A DNA stretch of 64,000 nt from Nemertoderma westbladi (Eukaryota > Xenacoelomorpha > Nemertodermatida > Nemertodermatidae). Where the stretch lies: NCBI GenBank assembly GCA_032718475.1, contig JAUCBJ010005520.1:1-64000 (forward strand), given 5' to 3'. Made by a program: the position numbers and the translations under genes. Each line of letters opens with the position of its first letter. Positions within the stretch are counted from its first letter, which is position 1. Under the pieces are notes generated by a model. That model was not told the origin of the DNA, searched no databases, and was given only the letters and a program-made list of their open reading frames with translations. Of the stretch, positions 9,901-24,700 are shown in pieces.

Positions 9901-12900
9901 TTCGAACGACGTTACAAAACTTTGGGAAACAAATCTAATTGGCTGGAGTGGTTTCTAGACCAACAAACACCCAATCATGTTTGTTCCCCCGACTTTTGCA
10001 ATCTCGTTCGAACGACGTTACAAAACTTTGGGAAACAAATCTAATTGGCTGGAGTGGTTTCTAGACCAACAAACACCCAATCATGTTTGTTTCCCCGACT
10101 TTTGCAAACTCGTTCGAACGACGTTACAAAACTTTGGGAAACAAATCTAATTGGCTGGAGTGGTTTCTATACCAAAAAACACCCAATCATGTTTGTTCCC
10201 CCGACTTTTGCAATCTCGTTCGAACGACGTTACAAAACTTTGGGAAACAAATCTAATTGGCTGGAGTGGTTTCTAGACCAACAAACACCCAATCATGTTT
10301 GTTCCCCCGACTTTTGCAATCTCGTTCGAACGACGTTACAAAACTTTGGGAAACAAATCTAATTGGCTGGAGTGGTTTCTAGACCAACAAACACCCAATC
10401 ATGTTTGTTTCCACGACTTTTGCAATCTCGTTCGAACGACGTTACAAAACTTTGGGAAACAAATCTAATTGGCTGGAGTGGTTTCTATACCAACAAACAC
10501 CCAATCATGTTTGTTCCCCCGACTTTTGCAAACTCGTTCGAACGACTTTACAAAACTTTGGGAAACAAATCTAATTGGCTGGAGTGGTTTCTATACCAAC
10601 AAACACCCAACCAAGCTTGTTCCCCCGACCTTTGCAAACTCGTTCGAACGACTTTACAAAACTCGGGGAAACAAATCTAATTGGCTGGAGTGGTTTCTAT
10701 ACCAAAAAACACCCAATCATGTTTGTTCCCCCGACTTTTGCAATCTCGTTCGAACGACGTTACAAAACTTTGGGAAACAAATCTAATTGGCTGGAGTGGT
10801 TTCTAGACCAACAAACACCCAATTATGTTTGTTTCCCCGACTTTTGCAAACTCGTTCGAACGACTTTACAAAACTCGGGGAAACAAATCTAATTGGCTGG
10901 AGTGGTTTCTAGACCAACAAACACCCAATCATGTTTGTTTCCCCGACTTTTGCAAACTCGTTCGAACGACTTTACAAAACTCGGGGAAACAAATCTAATT
11001 GGCTGGAGTGGTTTCTAGACCAACAAACACCCAATCATGTTTGTTTCCCCGACTTTTGCAATCTCGTTCGAACGACGTTACAAAACTTTGGGAAACAAAT
11101 CTAATTGGCTGGAGTGGTTTCTATACCAACAAACACCCAACCAAGCTTGTTCCCCCGACCTTTGCAAACTCGTTCGAACGACTTTACAAAACTCGGGGAA
11201 ACAAATCTAATTGGCTGGAGTGGTTTCTATACCAAAAAACACCCAATCATGTTTGTTCCCCCGACTTTTGCAAACTCGTTCGAACGACTTTACAAAACTT
11301 TGGGAAACAAATCTAATTGGCTGGAGTGGTTTCTATACCAACAAACACCCAACCAAGCTTGTTCCCCCGACCTTTGCAAACTCGTTCGAACGACTTTACA
11401 AAACTCGGGGAAACGAATCTAATTGGCTGGAGTGGTTTCTATACCAACAAACACCCAACCAAGCTTGTTCCCCCGACCTTTGCAAACTCGTTCGAACGAC
11501 TTTACAAAACTCGGGGAAACGAATCTAATTGGCTGGAGTGGTTTCTATACCAACAAACACCCAACCAAGCTTGTTCCCCCGACCTTTGCAAACTCGTTCG
11601 AACGACTTTACAAAACTCGGGGAAACAAATCTAATTGGCTGGAGTGGTTTCTATACCAAAAAACACCCAATCATGTTTGTTCCCCCGACTTTTGCAAACT
11701 CGTTCGAACGACTTTACAAAACTTTGGGAAACAAATCTAATTGGCTGGAGTGGTTTCTATACCAACAAACACCCAACCAAGCTTGTTCCCCCGACTTTTG
11801 CAATCTCGTTCGAACGACGTTACAAAACTTTGGGAAACAAATCTAATTGGCTGGAGTGGTTTCTATACCAACAAACACCCAATCAAGTTTGTTTCCACGA
11901 CTTTTGCAATCTCGTTCGAACGACGTTACAAAACTTTGGGAAACAAATCTAATTGGCTGGAGTGGTTTCTATACCAAAAAACACCCAATCATGTTTGTTC
12001 CCCCGACTTTTGCAAACTCGTTCGAACGACTTTACAAAACTTTGGGAAACAAATCTAATTGGCTGGAGTGGTTTCTATACCAACAAACACCCAATCAAGT
12101 TTGTTTCCACGACTTTTGCAATCTCGTTCGAACGACGTTACAAAACTTTGGGAAACAAATCTAATTGGCTGGAGTGGTTTCTATACCAAAAAACACCCAA
12201 TCATGTTTGTTCCCCCGACTTTTGCAAACTCGTTCGAACGACTTTACAAAACTTTGGGAAACAAATCTAATTGGCTGGAGTGGTTTCTATACCAACAAAC
12301 ACCCAATCAAGTTTGTTCCCCCGACTTTTGCAAACTCGTTCGAACGACTTTACAAAACTTTGGGAAACAAATCTAATTGGCTGGAGTGGTTTCTATACCA
12401 AAAAACACCCAATCATGTTTGTTCCCCCGACTTTTGCAAACTCGTTCGAACGACTTTACAAAACTTTGGGAAACAAATCTAATTGGCTGGAGTGGTTTCT
12501 ATACCAACAAACACCCAACCAAGCTTGTTCCCCCGACCTTTGCAAACTCGTTCGAACGACTTTACAAAACTCGGGGAAACAAATCTAATTGGCTGGAGTG
12601 GTTTCTATACCAACAAACACCCAACCAAGCTTGTTCCCCCGACTTTTGCAAACTCGTTCGAACGACTTTACAAAACTTTGGGAAACAAATTTAATTGGCT
12701 GGAGTGGTTTCTATACCAAAAAACACCCAATCATGTTTGTTCCCCCGACTTTTGCAATCTCGTTCGAACGACGTTACAAAACTTTGGGAAACAAATCTAA
12801 TTGGCTGGAGTGGTTTCTAGACCAACAAACACCCAATCATGTTTGTTTCCCCGACTTTTGCAAACTCGTTCGAACGACTTTACAAAACTCGGGGAAACAA

Positions 12901-15900
12901 ATCTAATTGGCTGGAGTGGTTTCTAGACCAACAAACACCCAATCATGTTTGTTTCCCCGACTTTTGCAAACTCGTTCGAACAACTTTACAAAACTCTGGG
13001 ATACAAATCTAATTGGCTGGAGTGGTTTCCATACCAACAAATACCCAACCAAGCTTGTTCCCCCGACCTTTGCAAACTCGTTCGAACGACTTTACAAAAC
13101 TTTGGGAAACAAATCTAATTGGCTGGAGTGGTTTCTAGACCAACAAACACCCAATCATGTTTGTTCCCCCGACTTTTGCAATCTCGTTCGAACGACGTTA
13201 CAAAACTTTGGGAAACAAATCTAATTGGCTGGAGTGGTTTCTATACCAAAAAACACCCAATCATGTTTGTTCCCCCGACTTTTGCAATCTCGTTCGAACG
13301 ACTTTACAAAACTTTGGGAAACAAATCTAATTGGCTGGAGTGGTTTCTATACCAACAAACACCCAACCAAGCTTGTTCCCCCGACCTTTGCAAACTCGTT
13401 CGAACGACTTTACAAAACTCGGGGAAACAAATCTAATTGGCTGGAGTGGTTTCTATACCAAAAAACACCCAATCATGTTTGTTCCCCCGACTTTTGCAAT
13501 CTCGTTCGAACGACGTTACAAAACTTTGGGAAACAAATCTAATTGGCTGGAGTGGTTTCTATACCAACAAACACCCAATCAAGTTTGTTTCCACGACTTT
13601 TGCAATCTCGTTCGAACGACGTTACAAAACTCGGGGAAACAAATCTAATTGGCTGGAGTGGTTTCTATACCAAAAAACACCCAATCATGTTTGTTCCCCC
13701 GACTTTTGCAATCTCGTTCGAACGACGTTACAAAACTTTGGGAAACAAATCTAATTGGCTGGAGTGGTTTCTATACCAAAAAACACCCAATCATGTTTGT
13801 TCCCCCGACTTTTGCAATCTCGTTCGAACGACGTTACAAAACTTTGGGAAACAAATCTAATTGGCTGGAGTGGTTTCTATATCAACAAACACCCAACCAA
13901 GCTTGTTCCCCCGACTTTTGCAAACTCGTTCGAACGACGTTACAAAACTTTGGGAAACAAATCTAATTGGCTGGAGTGGTTTCTATACCAAAAAACACCC
14001 AATCATGTTTGTTCCCCCGACTTTTGCAATCTCGTTCGAACGACGTTACAAAACTTTGGGAAACAAATCTAATTCGCTGGAGTGGTTTCTATACCAAAAA
14101 ACACCCAATCATGTTTGTTCCCCCGACTTTTGCAATCTCGTTCGAACGACGTTACAAAACTTTGGGAAACAAATCTAATTGGCTGGAGTGGTTTCTATAT
14201 CAACAAACACCCAACCAAGCTTGTTCCCCCGACCTTTGCAAACTCGTTCGAACGACTTTACAAAACTCGGGGAAACAAATCTAATTGGCTGGAGTGGTTT
14301 CTATACCAACAAACACCCAACCAAGCTTGTTCCCCCGACCTTTGCAAACTCGTTCGAACGACTTTACAAAACTTTGGGAAACAAATCTAATTGGCTGGAG
14401 TGGTTTCTATACCAAAAAACACCCAATCATGTTTGTTCCCCCGACTTTTGCAATCTCGTTCGAACGACGTTACAAAACTTTGGGAAACAAATCTAATTGG
14501 CTGGAGTGGTTTCTATATCAACAAACACCCAACCAAGCTTGTTCCCCCGACCTTTGCAAACTCGTTCGAACGACTTTACAAAACTCGGGGAAACAAATCT
14601 AATTGGCTGGAGTGGTTTCTATACCAACAAACACCCAACCAAGCTTGTTCCCCCGACCTTTGCAAACTCGTTCGAACGACTTTACAAAACTCGGGGAAAC
14701 AAATCTAATTGGCTGGAGTGGTTTCTATACCAACAAACACCCAATCATGTTTGTTCCCCCGACTTTTGCAATCTCGTTCGAACGACTTTACAAAACTTTG
14801 GGAAACAAATCTAATTGGCTGGAGTGGTTTCTATACCAACAAACACCCAACCAAGCTTGTTCCCCCGACTTTTGCAAACTCGTTCGAACGACGTTACAAA
14901 ACTTTGGGAAACAAATCTAATTGGCTGGAGTGGTTTCTATACCAAAAAACACCCAATCATGTTTGTTCCCCCGACTTTTGCAATCTCGTTCGAACGACGT
15001 TACAAAACTTTGGGAAACAAATCTAATTGGCTGGAGTGGTTTCTATACCAAAAAACACCCAATCATGTTTGTTCCCCCGACTTTTGCAATCTCGTTCGAA
15101 CGACGTTACAAAACTCTGGGATACAAATCTAATTGGCTGGAGTGGTTTCTATACCAACAAACACCCAACCAAGCTTGTTCCCCCGACCTTTGCAAACTCG
15201 TTCGAACGACTTTACAAAACTTTGGGAAACAAATCTAATTGGCTGGAGTGGTTTCTATACCAAAAAACACCCAATCATGTTTGTTCCCCCGACTTTTGCA
15301 ATCTCGTTCGAACGACTTTACAAAACTTTGGGAAACAAATCTAATTGGCTGGAGTGGTTTCTATACCAACAAACACCCAACCAAGCTTGTTCCCCCGACT
15401 TTTGCAAACTCGTTCGAACGACGTTACAAAACTTTGGGAAACAAATCTAATTGGCTGGAGTGGTTTCTATACCAACAAACACCCAACCAAGCTTGTTCCC
15501 CCGACCTTTGCAATCTCGTTCGAACGACGTTACAAAACTTTGGGAAACAAATCTAATTGGCTGGAGTGGTTTCTATACCAACAAACACCCAATCAAGTTT
15601 GTTTCCACGACTTTTGCAATCTCGTTCGAACGACGTTACAAAACTTTGGGAAACAAATCCAATTGGCTGGAGTGGTTTCTATACCAAAAAACACCCAATC
15701 ATGTTTGTTCCCCCGACTTTTGCAATCTCGTTCGAACGACGTTACAAAACTTTGGGAAACAAATCTAATTGGCTGGAGTGGTTTCTAGACCAACAAACAC
15801 CCAATCATGTTTGTTCCCCCGACTTTTGCAATCTCGTTCGAACGACGTTACAAAACTTTGGGAAACAAATCTAATTGGCTGGAGTGGTTTCTAGACCAAC

Positions 15901-18900
15901 AAACACCCAATCATGTTTGTTTCCCCGACTTTTGCAAACTCGTTCGAACGACGTTACAAAACTTTGGGAAACAAATCTAATTGGCTGGAGTGGTTTCTAT
16001 ACCAAAAAACACCCAATCATGTTTGTTCCCCCGACTTTTGCAATCTCGTTCGAACGACGTTACAAAACTTTGGGAAACAAATCTAATTGGCTGGAGTGGT
16101 TTCTAGACCAACAAACACCCAATCATGTTTGTTCCCCCGACTTTTGCAATCTCGTTCGAACGACGTTACAAAACTTTGGGAAACAAATCTAATTGGCTGG
16201 AGTGGTTTCTAGACCAACAAACACCCAATCATGTTTGTTTCCCCGACTTTTGCAAACTCGTTCGAACGACGTTACAAAACTTTGGGAAACAAATCTAATT
16301 GGCTGGAGTGGTTTCTATACCAAAAAACACCCAATCATGTTTGTTCCCCCGACTTTTGCAAACTCGTTCGAACGACTTTACAAAACTCTGGGATACAAAT
16401 TTAATTGGCTGGAGTGGTTTCTATACCAAAAAACACCCAATCATGTTTGTTCCCCCGACTTTTGCAATCTCGTTCGAACGACGTTACAAAACTTTGGAAA
16501 ACAAATCTAATTGGCTGGAGTGGTTTCTATACCAAAAAACACCCAATCATGTTTGTTCCCCCGACTTTTGCAATCTCGTTCGAACGACGTTACAAAACTT
16601 TGGGAAACAAATCTAATTGGCTGGAGTGGTTTCTATACCAAAAAACACCCAATCATGTTTGTTCCCCCGACTTTTGCAATCTCGTTCGAACGACGTTACA
16701 AAACTTTGGGAAACAAATCTAATTGGCTGGAGTGGTTTCTATACCAACAAACACCCAATCATGTTTGTTCCCCCGACTTTTGCAAACTCGTTCGAACGAC
16801 TTTACAAAACTTTGGGAAACAAATCTAATTGGCTGGAGTGGTTTCTATACCAACAAACACCCAACCAAGCTTGTTCCCCCGACCTTTGCAAACTCGTTCG
16901 AACGACTTTACAAAACTCGGGGAAACAAATCTAATTGGCTGGAGTGGTTTCTATACCAAAAAACACCCAATCATGTTTGTTCCCCCGACTTTTGCAATCT
17001 CGTTCGAACGACGTTACAAAACTTTGGGAAACAAATCTAATTGGCTGGAGTGGTTTCTAGACCAACAAACACCCAATTATGTTTGTTTCCCCGACTTTTG
17101 CAAACTCGTTCGAACGACTTTACAAAACTCGGGGAAACAAATCTAATTGGCTGGAGTGGTTTCTAGACCAACAAACACCCAATCATGTTTGTTTCCCCGA
17201 CTTTTGCAAACTCGTTCGAACGACTTTACAAAACTCGGGGAAACAAATCTAATTGGCTGGAGTGGTTTCTAGACCAACAAACACCCAATCATGTTTGTTT
17301 CCCCGACTTTTGCAATCTCGTTCGAACGACGTTACAAAACTTTGGGAAACAAATCTAATTGGCTGGAGTGGTTTCTATACCAACAAACACCCAACCAAGC
17401 TTGTTCCCCCGACCTTTGCAAACTCGTTCGAACGACTTTACAAAACTCGGGGAAACAAATCTAATTGGCTGGAGTGGTTTCTATACCAAAAAACACCCAA
17501 TCATGTTTGTTCCCCCGACTTTTGCAAACTCGTTCGAACGACTTTACAAAACTTTGGGAAACAAATCTAATTGGCTGGAGTGGTTTCTATACCAACAAAC
17601 ACCCAACCAAGCTTGTTCCCCCGACCTTTGCAAACTCGTTCGAACGACTTTACAAAACTCGGGGAAACGAATCTAATTGGCTGGAGTGGTTTCTATACCA
17701 ACAAACACCCAACCAAGCTTGTTCCCCCGACCTTTGCAAACTCGTTCGAACGACTTTACAAAACTCGGGGAAACGAATCTAATTGGCTGGAGTGGTTTCT
17801 ATACCAACAAACACCCAACCAAGCTTGTTCCCCCGACCTTTGCAAACTCGTTCGAACGACTTTACAAAACTCGGGGAAACAAATCTAATTGGCTGGAGTG
17901 GTTTCTATACCAAAAAACACCCAATCATGTTTGTTCCCCCGACTTTTGCAAACTCGTTCGAACGACTTTACAAAACTTTGGGAAACAAATCTAATTGGCT
18001 GGAGTGGTTTCTATACCAACAAACACCCAACCAAGCTTGTTCCCCCGACTTTTGCAATCTCGTTCGAACGACGTTACAAAACTTTGGGAAACAAATCTAA
18101 TTGGCTGGAGTGGTTTCTATACCAACAAACACCCAATCAAGTTTGTTTCCACGACTTTTGCAATCTCGTTCGAACGACGTTACAAAACTTTGGGAAACAA
18201 ATCTAATTGGCTGGAGTGGTTTCTATACCAAAAAACACCCAATCATGTTTGTTCCCCCGACTTTTGCAAACTCGTTCGAACGACTTTACAAAACTTTGGG
18301 AAACAAATCTAATTGGCTGGAGTGGTTTCTATACCAACAAACACCCAATCAAGTTTGTTTCCACGACTTTTGCAATCTCGTTCGAACGACGTTACAAAAC
18401 TTTGGGAAACAAATCTAATTGGCTGGAGTGGTTTCTATACCAAAAAACACCCAATCATGTTTGTTCCCCCGACTTTTGCAAACTCGTTCGAACGACTTTA
18501 CAAAACTTTGGGAAACAAATCTAATTGGCTGGAGTGGTTTCTATACCAACAAACACCCAATCAAGTTTGTTCCCCCGACTTTTGCAAACTCGTTCGAACG
18601 ACTTTACAAAACTTTGGGAAACAAATCTAATTGGCTGGAGTGGTTTCTATACCAAAAAACACCCAATCATGTTTGTTCCCCCGACTTTTGCAAACTCGTT
18701 CGAACGACTTTACAAAACTTTGGGAAACAAATCTAATTGGCTGGAGTGGTTTCTATACCAACAAACACCCAACCAAGCTTGTTCCCCCGACCTTTGCAAA
18801 CTCGTTCGAACGACTTTACAAAACTCGGGGAAACAAATCTAATTGGCTGGAGTGGTTTCTATACCAACAAACACCCAACCAAGCTTGTTCCCCCGACTTT

Positions 18901-19400
18901 TGCAAACTCGTTCGAACGACTTTACAAAACTTTGGGAAACAAATTTAATTGGCTGGAGTGGTTTCTATACCAAAAAACACCCAATCATGTTTGTTCCCCC
19001 GACTTTTGCAATCTCGTTCGAACGACGTTACAAAACTTTGGGAAACAAATCTAATTGGCTGGAGTGGTTTCTAGACCAACAAACACCCAATCATGTTTGT
19101 TTCCCCGACTTTTGCAAACTCGTTCGAACGACTTTACAAAACTCGGGGAAACAAATCTAATTGGCTGGAGTGGTTTCTAGACCAACAAACACCCAATCAT
19201 GTTTGTTTCCCCGACTTTTGCAAACTCGTTCGAACAACTTTACAAAACTCTGGGATACAAATCTAATTGGCTGGAGTGGTTTCCATACCAACAAATACCC
19301 AACCAAGCTTGTTCCCCCGACCTTTGCAAACTCGTTCGAACGACTTTACAAAACTTTGGGAAACAAATCTAATTGGCTGGAGTGGTTTCTAGACCAACAA
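6986..19400 (+). repeat. Satellite subfamily with TCTAGA (GGTTTCTAGACC)
   Basis: Monomers where GGTTTCTATACC is replaced by GGTTTCTAGACC occur repeatedly between about 6986 and 19400 and nowhere else. They frequently sit next to each other or alternate with the TATACC form. They mark the left part of the array as a distinct amplification domain. Confidence 0.85.
10414..15508 (+). repeat. Satellite segmental duplication, copy 1 (about 5.1 kb)
   Basis: The monomer order and rare variants in this block are reproduced at +6254 bp (59 monomers) in 16668-21762. Shared markers include the TTATGTTTG monomer near 10823/17077, a TTTCCATACC plus AAATACCC monomer near 13030/19284, several TATATCAAC monomers from 13880/20134, an AATTCGCTGG change at 14073/20327 and a GGGATAC change near 15120/21374. 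I noticed only a handful of substitutions between the copies. Confidence 0.9.
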
Positions 19401-21762
19401 ACACCCAATCATGTTTGTTCCCCCGACTTTTGCAATCTCGTTCGAACGACGTTACAAAACTTTGGGAAACAAATCTAATTGGCTGGAGTGGTTTCTATAC
19501 CAAAAAACACCCAATCATGTTTGTTCCCCCGACTTTTGCAATCTCGTTCGAACGACTTTACAAAACTTTGGGAAACAAATCTAATTGGCTGGAGTGGTTT
19601 CTATACCAACAAACACCCAACCAAGCTTGTTCCCCCGACCTTTGCAAACTCGTTCGAACGACTTTACAAAACTCGGGGAAACAAATCTAATTGGCTGGAG
19701 TGGTTTCTATACCAAAAAACACCCAATCATGTTTGTTCCCCCGACTTTTGCAATCTCGTTCGAACGACGTTACAAAACTTTGGGAAACAAATCTAATTGG
19801 CTGGAGTGGTTTCTATACCAACAAACACCCAATCAAGTTTGTTTCCACGACTTTTGCAATCTCGTTCGAACGACGTTACAAAACTCGGGGAAACAAATCT
19901 AATTGGCTGGAGTGGTTTCTATACCAAAAAACACCCAATCATGTTTGTTCCCCCGACTTTTGCAATCTCGTTCGAACGACGTTACAAAACTTTGGGAAAC
20001 AAATCTAATTGGCTGGAGTGGTTTCTATACCAAAAAACACCCAATCATGTTTGTTCCCCCGACTTTTGCAATCTCGTTCGAACGACGTTACAAAACTTTG
20101 GGAAACAAATCTAATTGGCTGGAGTGGTTTCTATATCAACAAACACCCAACCAAGCTTGTTCCCCCGACTTTTGCAAACTCGTTCGAACGACGTTACAAA
20201 ACTTTGGGAAACAAATCTAATTGGCTGGAGTGGTTTCTATACCAAAAAACACCCAATCATGTTTGTTCCCCCGACTTTTGCAATCTCGTTCGAACGACGT
20301 TACAAAACTTTGGGAAACAAATCTAATTCGCTGGAGTGGTTTCTATACCAAAAAACACCCAATCATGTTTGTTCCCCCGACTTTTGCAATCTCGTTCGAA
20401 CGACGTTACAAAACTTTGGGAAACAAATCTAATTGGCTGGAGTGGTTTCTATATCAACAAACACCCAACCAAGCTTGTTCCCCCGACCTTTGCAAACTCG
20501 TTCGAACGACTTTACAAAACTCGGGGAAACAAATCTAATTGGCTGGAGTGGTTTCTATACCAACAAACACCCAACCAAGCTTGTTCCCCCGACCTTTGCA
20601 AACTCGTTCGAACGACTTTACAAAACTTTGGGAAACAAATCTAATTGGCTGGAGTGGTTTCTATACCAAAAAACACCCAATCATGTTTGTTCCCCCGACT
20701 TTTGCAATCTCGTTCGAACGACGTTACAAAACTTTGGGAAACAAATCTAATTGGCTGGAGTGGTTTCTATATCAAAAAACACCCAACCAAGCTTGTTCCC
20801 CCGACCTTTGCAAACTCGTTCGAACGACTTTACAAAACTCGGGGAAACAAATCTAATTGGCTGGAGTGGTTTCTATACCAACAAACACCCAACCAAGCTT
20901 GTTCCCCCGACCTTTGCAAACTCGTTCGAACGACTTTACAAAACTCGGGGAAACAAATCTAATTGGCTGGAGTGGTTTCTATACCAACAAACACCCAATC
21001 ATGTTTGTTCCCCCGACTTTTGCAATCTCGTTCGAACGACTTTACAAAACTTTGGGAAACAAATCTAATTGGCTGGAGTGGTTTCTATACCAACAAACAC
21101 CCAACCAAGCTTGTTCCCCCGACTTTTGCAAACTCGTTCGAACGACGTTACAAAACTTTGGGAAACAAATCTAATTGGCTGGAGTGGTTTCTATACCAAA
21201 AAACACCCAATCATGTTTGTTCCCCCGACTTTTGCAATCTCGTTCGAACGACGTTACAAAACTTTGGGAAACAAATCTAATTGGCTGGAGTGGTTTCTAT
21301 ACCAAAAAACACCCAATCATGTTTGTTCCCCCGACTTTTGCAATCTCGTTCGAACGACGTTACAAAACTCTGGGATACAAATCTAATTGGCTGGAGTGGT
21401 TTCTATACCAACAAACACCCAACCAAGCTTGTTCCCCCGACCTTTGCAAACTCGTTCGAACGACTTTACAAAACTTTGGGAAACAAATCTAATTGGCTGG
21501 AGTGGTTTCTATACCAAAAAACACCCAATCATGTTTGTTCCCCCGACTTTTGCAATCTCGTTCGAACGACTTTACAAAACTTTGGGGAACAAATCTAATT
21601 GGCTGGAGTGGTTTCTATACCAACAAACACCCAACCAAGCTTGTTCCCCCGACTTTTGCAAACTCGTTCGAACGACGTTACAAAACTTTGGGAAACAAAT
21701 CTAATTGGCTGGAGTGGTTTCTATACCAACAAACACCCAACCAAGCTTGTTCCCCCGACCTT
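16668..21762 (+). repeat. Satellite segmental duplication, copy 2 (about 5.1 kb)
   Basis: Second copy of the 10414-15508 block, offset by exactly 59 monomers. Private differences seen include AAAAAACACC for ACAAACACC near 20680 and 20773, and a GGGGAAC change near 21585. The near-identity implies a recent duplication, or an assembly artefact. Confidence 0.9.
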
Positions 21763-24700
21763 TGCAAACTCGTTCGAACGACTTTACAAAACTTTGGGAA
21801 ACAAATCTAATTGGCTGGAGTGGTTTCTATACCAAAAAACACCCAATCATGTTTGTTCCCCCGACTTTTGCAATCTCGTTCGAACGACTTTACAAAACTT
21901 TGGGAAACAAATCTAATTGGCTGGAGTGGTTTCTATACCAACAAACACCCAACCAAGCTTGTTCCCCCGACTTTTGCAAACTCGTTCGAACGACTTTACA
22001 AAACTTTGGGAAACAAATCTAATTGGCTGGAGTGGTTTCTATACCAAAAAACACCCAATCATGTTTGTTCCCCCGACTTTTGCAAACTCGTTCGAACGAC
22101 GTTACAAAACTTTGGGAAACAAATCTAATTGGCTGGAGTGGTTTCTATACCAAAAAACACCCAATCATGTTTGTTCCCCCGACTTTTGCAATCTCGTTCG
22201 AACGACGTTACAAAACTTTGGGAAACAAATCTAATTGGCTGGAGTGGTTTCTATACCAAAAAACACCCAATCATGTTTGTTCCCCCGACTTTTGCAAACT
22301 CGTTCGAACGACGTTACAAAACTTTGGGAAACAAATCTAATTGGCTGGAGTGGTTTCTATACCAAAAAACACCCAATCATGTTTGTTCCCCCGACTTTTG
22401 CAATCTCGTTCGAACGACGTTACAAAACTTTGGGAAACAAATCTAATTGGCTGGAGTGGTTTCTATACCAAAAAACACCCAATCATGTTTGTTCCCCCGA
22501 CTTTTGCAATCTCGTTCGAACGACGTTACAAAACTTTGGGAAACAAATCTAATTGGCTGGAGTGGTTTCTATACCAACAAACACCCAACCAAGCTTGTTC
22601 CCCCGACCTTTGCAAACTCGTTCGAACGACTTTACAAAACTTTGGGAAACAAATCTAATTGGCTGGAGTGGTTTCTATACCAAAAAACACCCAATCATGT
22701 TTGTTCCCCCGACTTTTGCAATCTCGTTCGAACGACTTTACAAAACTTTGGGAAACAAATCTAATTGGCTGGAGTGGTTTCTATACCAACAAACACCCAA
22801 CCAAGCTTGTTCCCCCGACTTTTGCAAACTCGTTCGAACGACTTTACAAAACTTTGGGAAACAAATCTAATTGGCTGGAGTGGATTCTATACCAACAAAC
22901 ACCCAATCAAGTTTGTTTCCACGACTTTTGCAAACTCGTTCGAATGACTTTACAAAACTTTGGGAAACAAATCTAATTGGCTGGAGTGGTTTCTATACCA
23001 ACAAACACCCAATCAAGTTTGTTTCCACGACTTTTGCAAACTCGTTCGAACGACTTTACAAAACTTTGGGAAACAAATCTAATTGGCTGGAGTGGTTTCT
23101 ATACCAAAAAAACACCCAATCAAGTTTGTTCCCCCGACTTTTGCAAACTCGTTCGAACGACTTTACAAAACTTTGGGAAACAAATCTAATTGGCTGGAGT
23201 GGTTTCTATACCAAAAAAACACCCAATCATGTTTGTTCCCCCGACTTTTGCAAACTCGTTCGAACGACTTTACAAAACTTTGGGAAACAAATCTAATCGG
23301 CTGGAGTGGTTTCTATACCAATAAACACCCAATCATGTTTGTTCCCCCGACTTTTGCAAACTCGTTCGAACGACTTTACAAAACTTTGGGAAACAAATCT
23401 AATTGGCTGGAGTGGTTTCTATACCAACAAACACCCAATCATGTTTGTTCCCCCGACTTTTGCAATCTCGTTCGAACGACTTTACAAAACTTTGGGAAAC
23501 AAATCTAATTGGCTGGAGTGGTTTCTATACCAACAAACACCCAACCAAGCTTGTTCCCCCGACTTTTGCAAACTCGTTCGAACGACGTTACAAAACTTTG
23601 GGAAACAAATCTAATTGGCTGGAGTGGTTTCTATACCAAAAAACACCCAATCATGTTTGTTCCCCCGACTTTTGCAATCTCGTTCGAACGACGTTACAAA
23701 ACTTTGGGAAACAAATCTAATTGGCTGGAGTGGTTTCTATACCAAAAAACACCCAATCATGTTTGTTCCCCCGACTTTTGCAATCTCGTTCGAACGACGT
23801 TACAAAACTCTGGGATACAAATCTAATTGGCTGGAGTGGTTTCTATACCAACAAACACCCAACCAAGCTTGTTCCCCCGACCTTTGCAAACTCGTTCGAA
23901 CGACTTTACAAAACTTTGGGAAACAAATCTAATTGGCTGGAGTGGTTTCTATACCAAAAAACACCCAATCATGTTTGTTCCCCCGACTTTTGCAATCTCG
24001 TTCGAACGACTTTACAAAACTTTGGGAAACAAATCTAATTGGCTGGAGTGGTTTCTATACCAACAAACACCCAACCAAGCTTGTTCCCCCGACTTTTGCA
24101 AACTCGTTCGAACGACGTTACAAAACTTTGGGAAACAAATCTAATTGGCTGGAGTGGTTTCTATACCAACAAACACCCAACCAAGCTTGTTCCCCCGACC
24201 TTTGCAAACTCGTTCGAACGACTTTACAAAACTTTGGGAAACAAATCTAATTGGCTGGAGTGGTTTCTATACCAAAAAACACCCAATCATGTTTGTTCCC
24301 CCGACTTTTGCAATCTCGTTCGAACGACTTTACAAAACTTTGGGAAACAAATCTAATTGGCTGGAGTGGTTTCTATACCAACAAACACCCAACCAAGCTT
24401 GTTCCCCCGACTTTTGCAAACTCGTTCGAACGACTTTACAAAACTTTGGGAAACAAATCTAATTGGCTGGAGTGGTTTCTATACCAAAAAACACCCAATC
24501 ATGTTTGTTCCCCCGACTTTTGCAAACTCGTTCGAACGACGTTACAAAACTTTGGGAAACAAATCTAATTGGCTGGAGTGGTTTCTATACCAAAAAACAC
24601 CCAATCATGTTTGTTCCCCCGACTTTTGCAATCTCGTTCGAACGACGTTACAAAACTTTGGGAAACAAATCTAATTGGCTGGAGTGGTTTCTATACCAAA

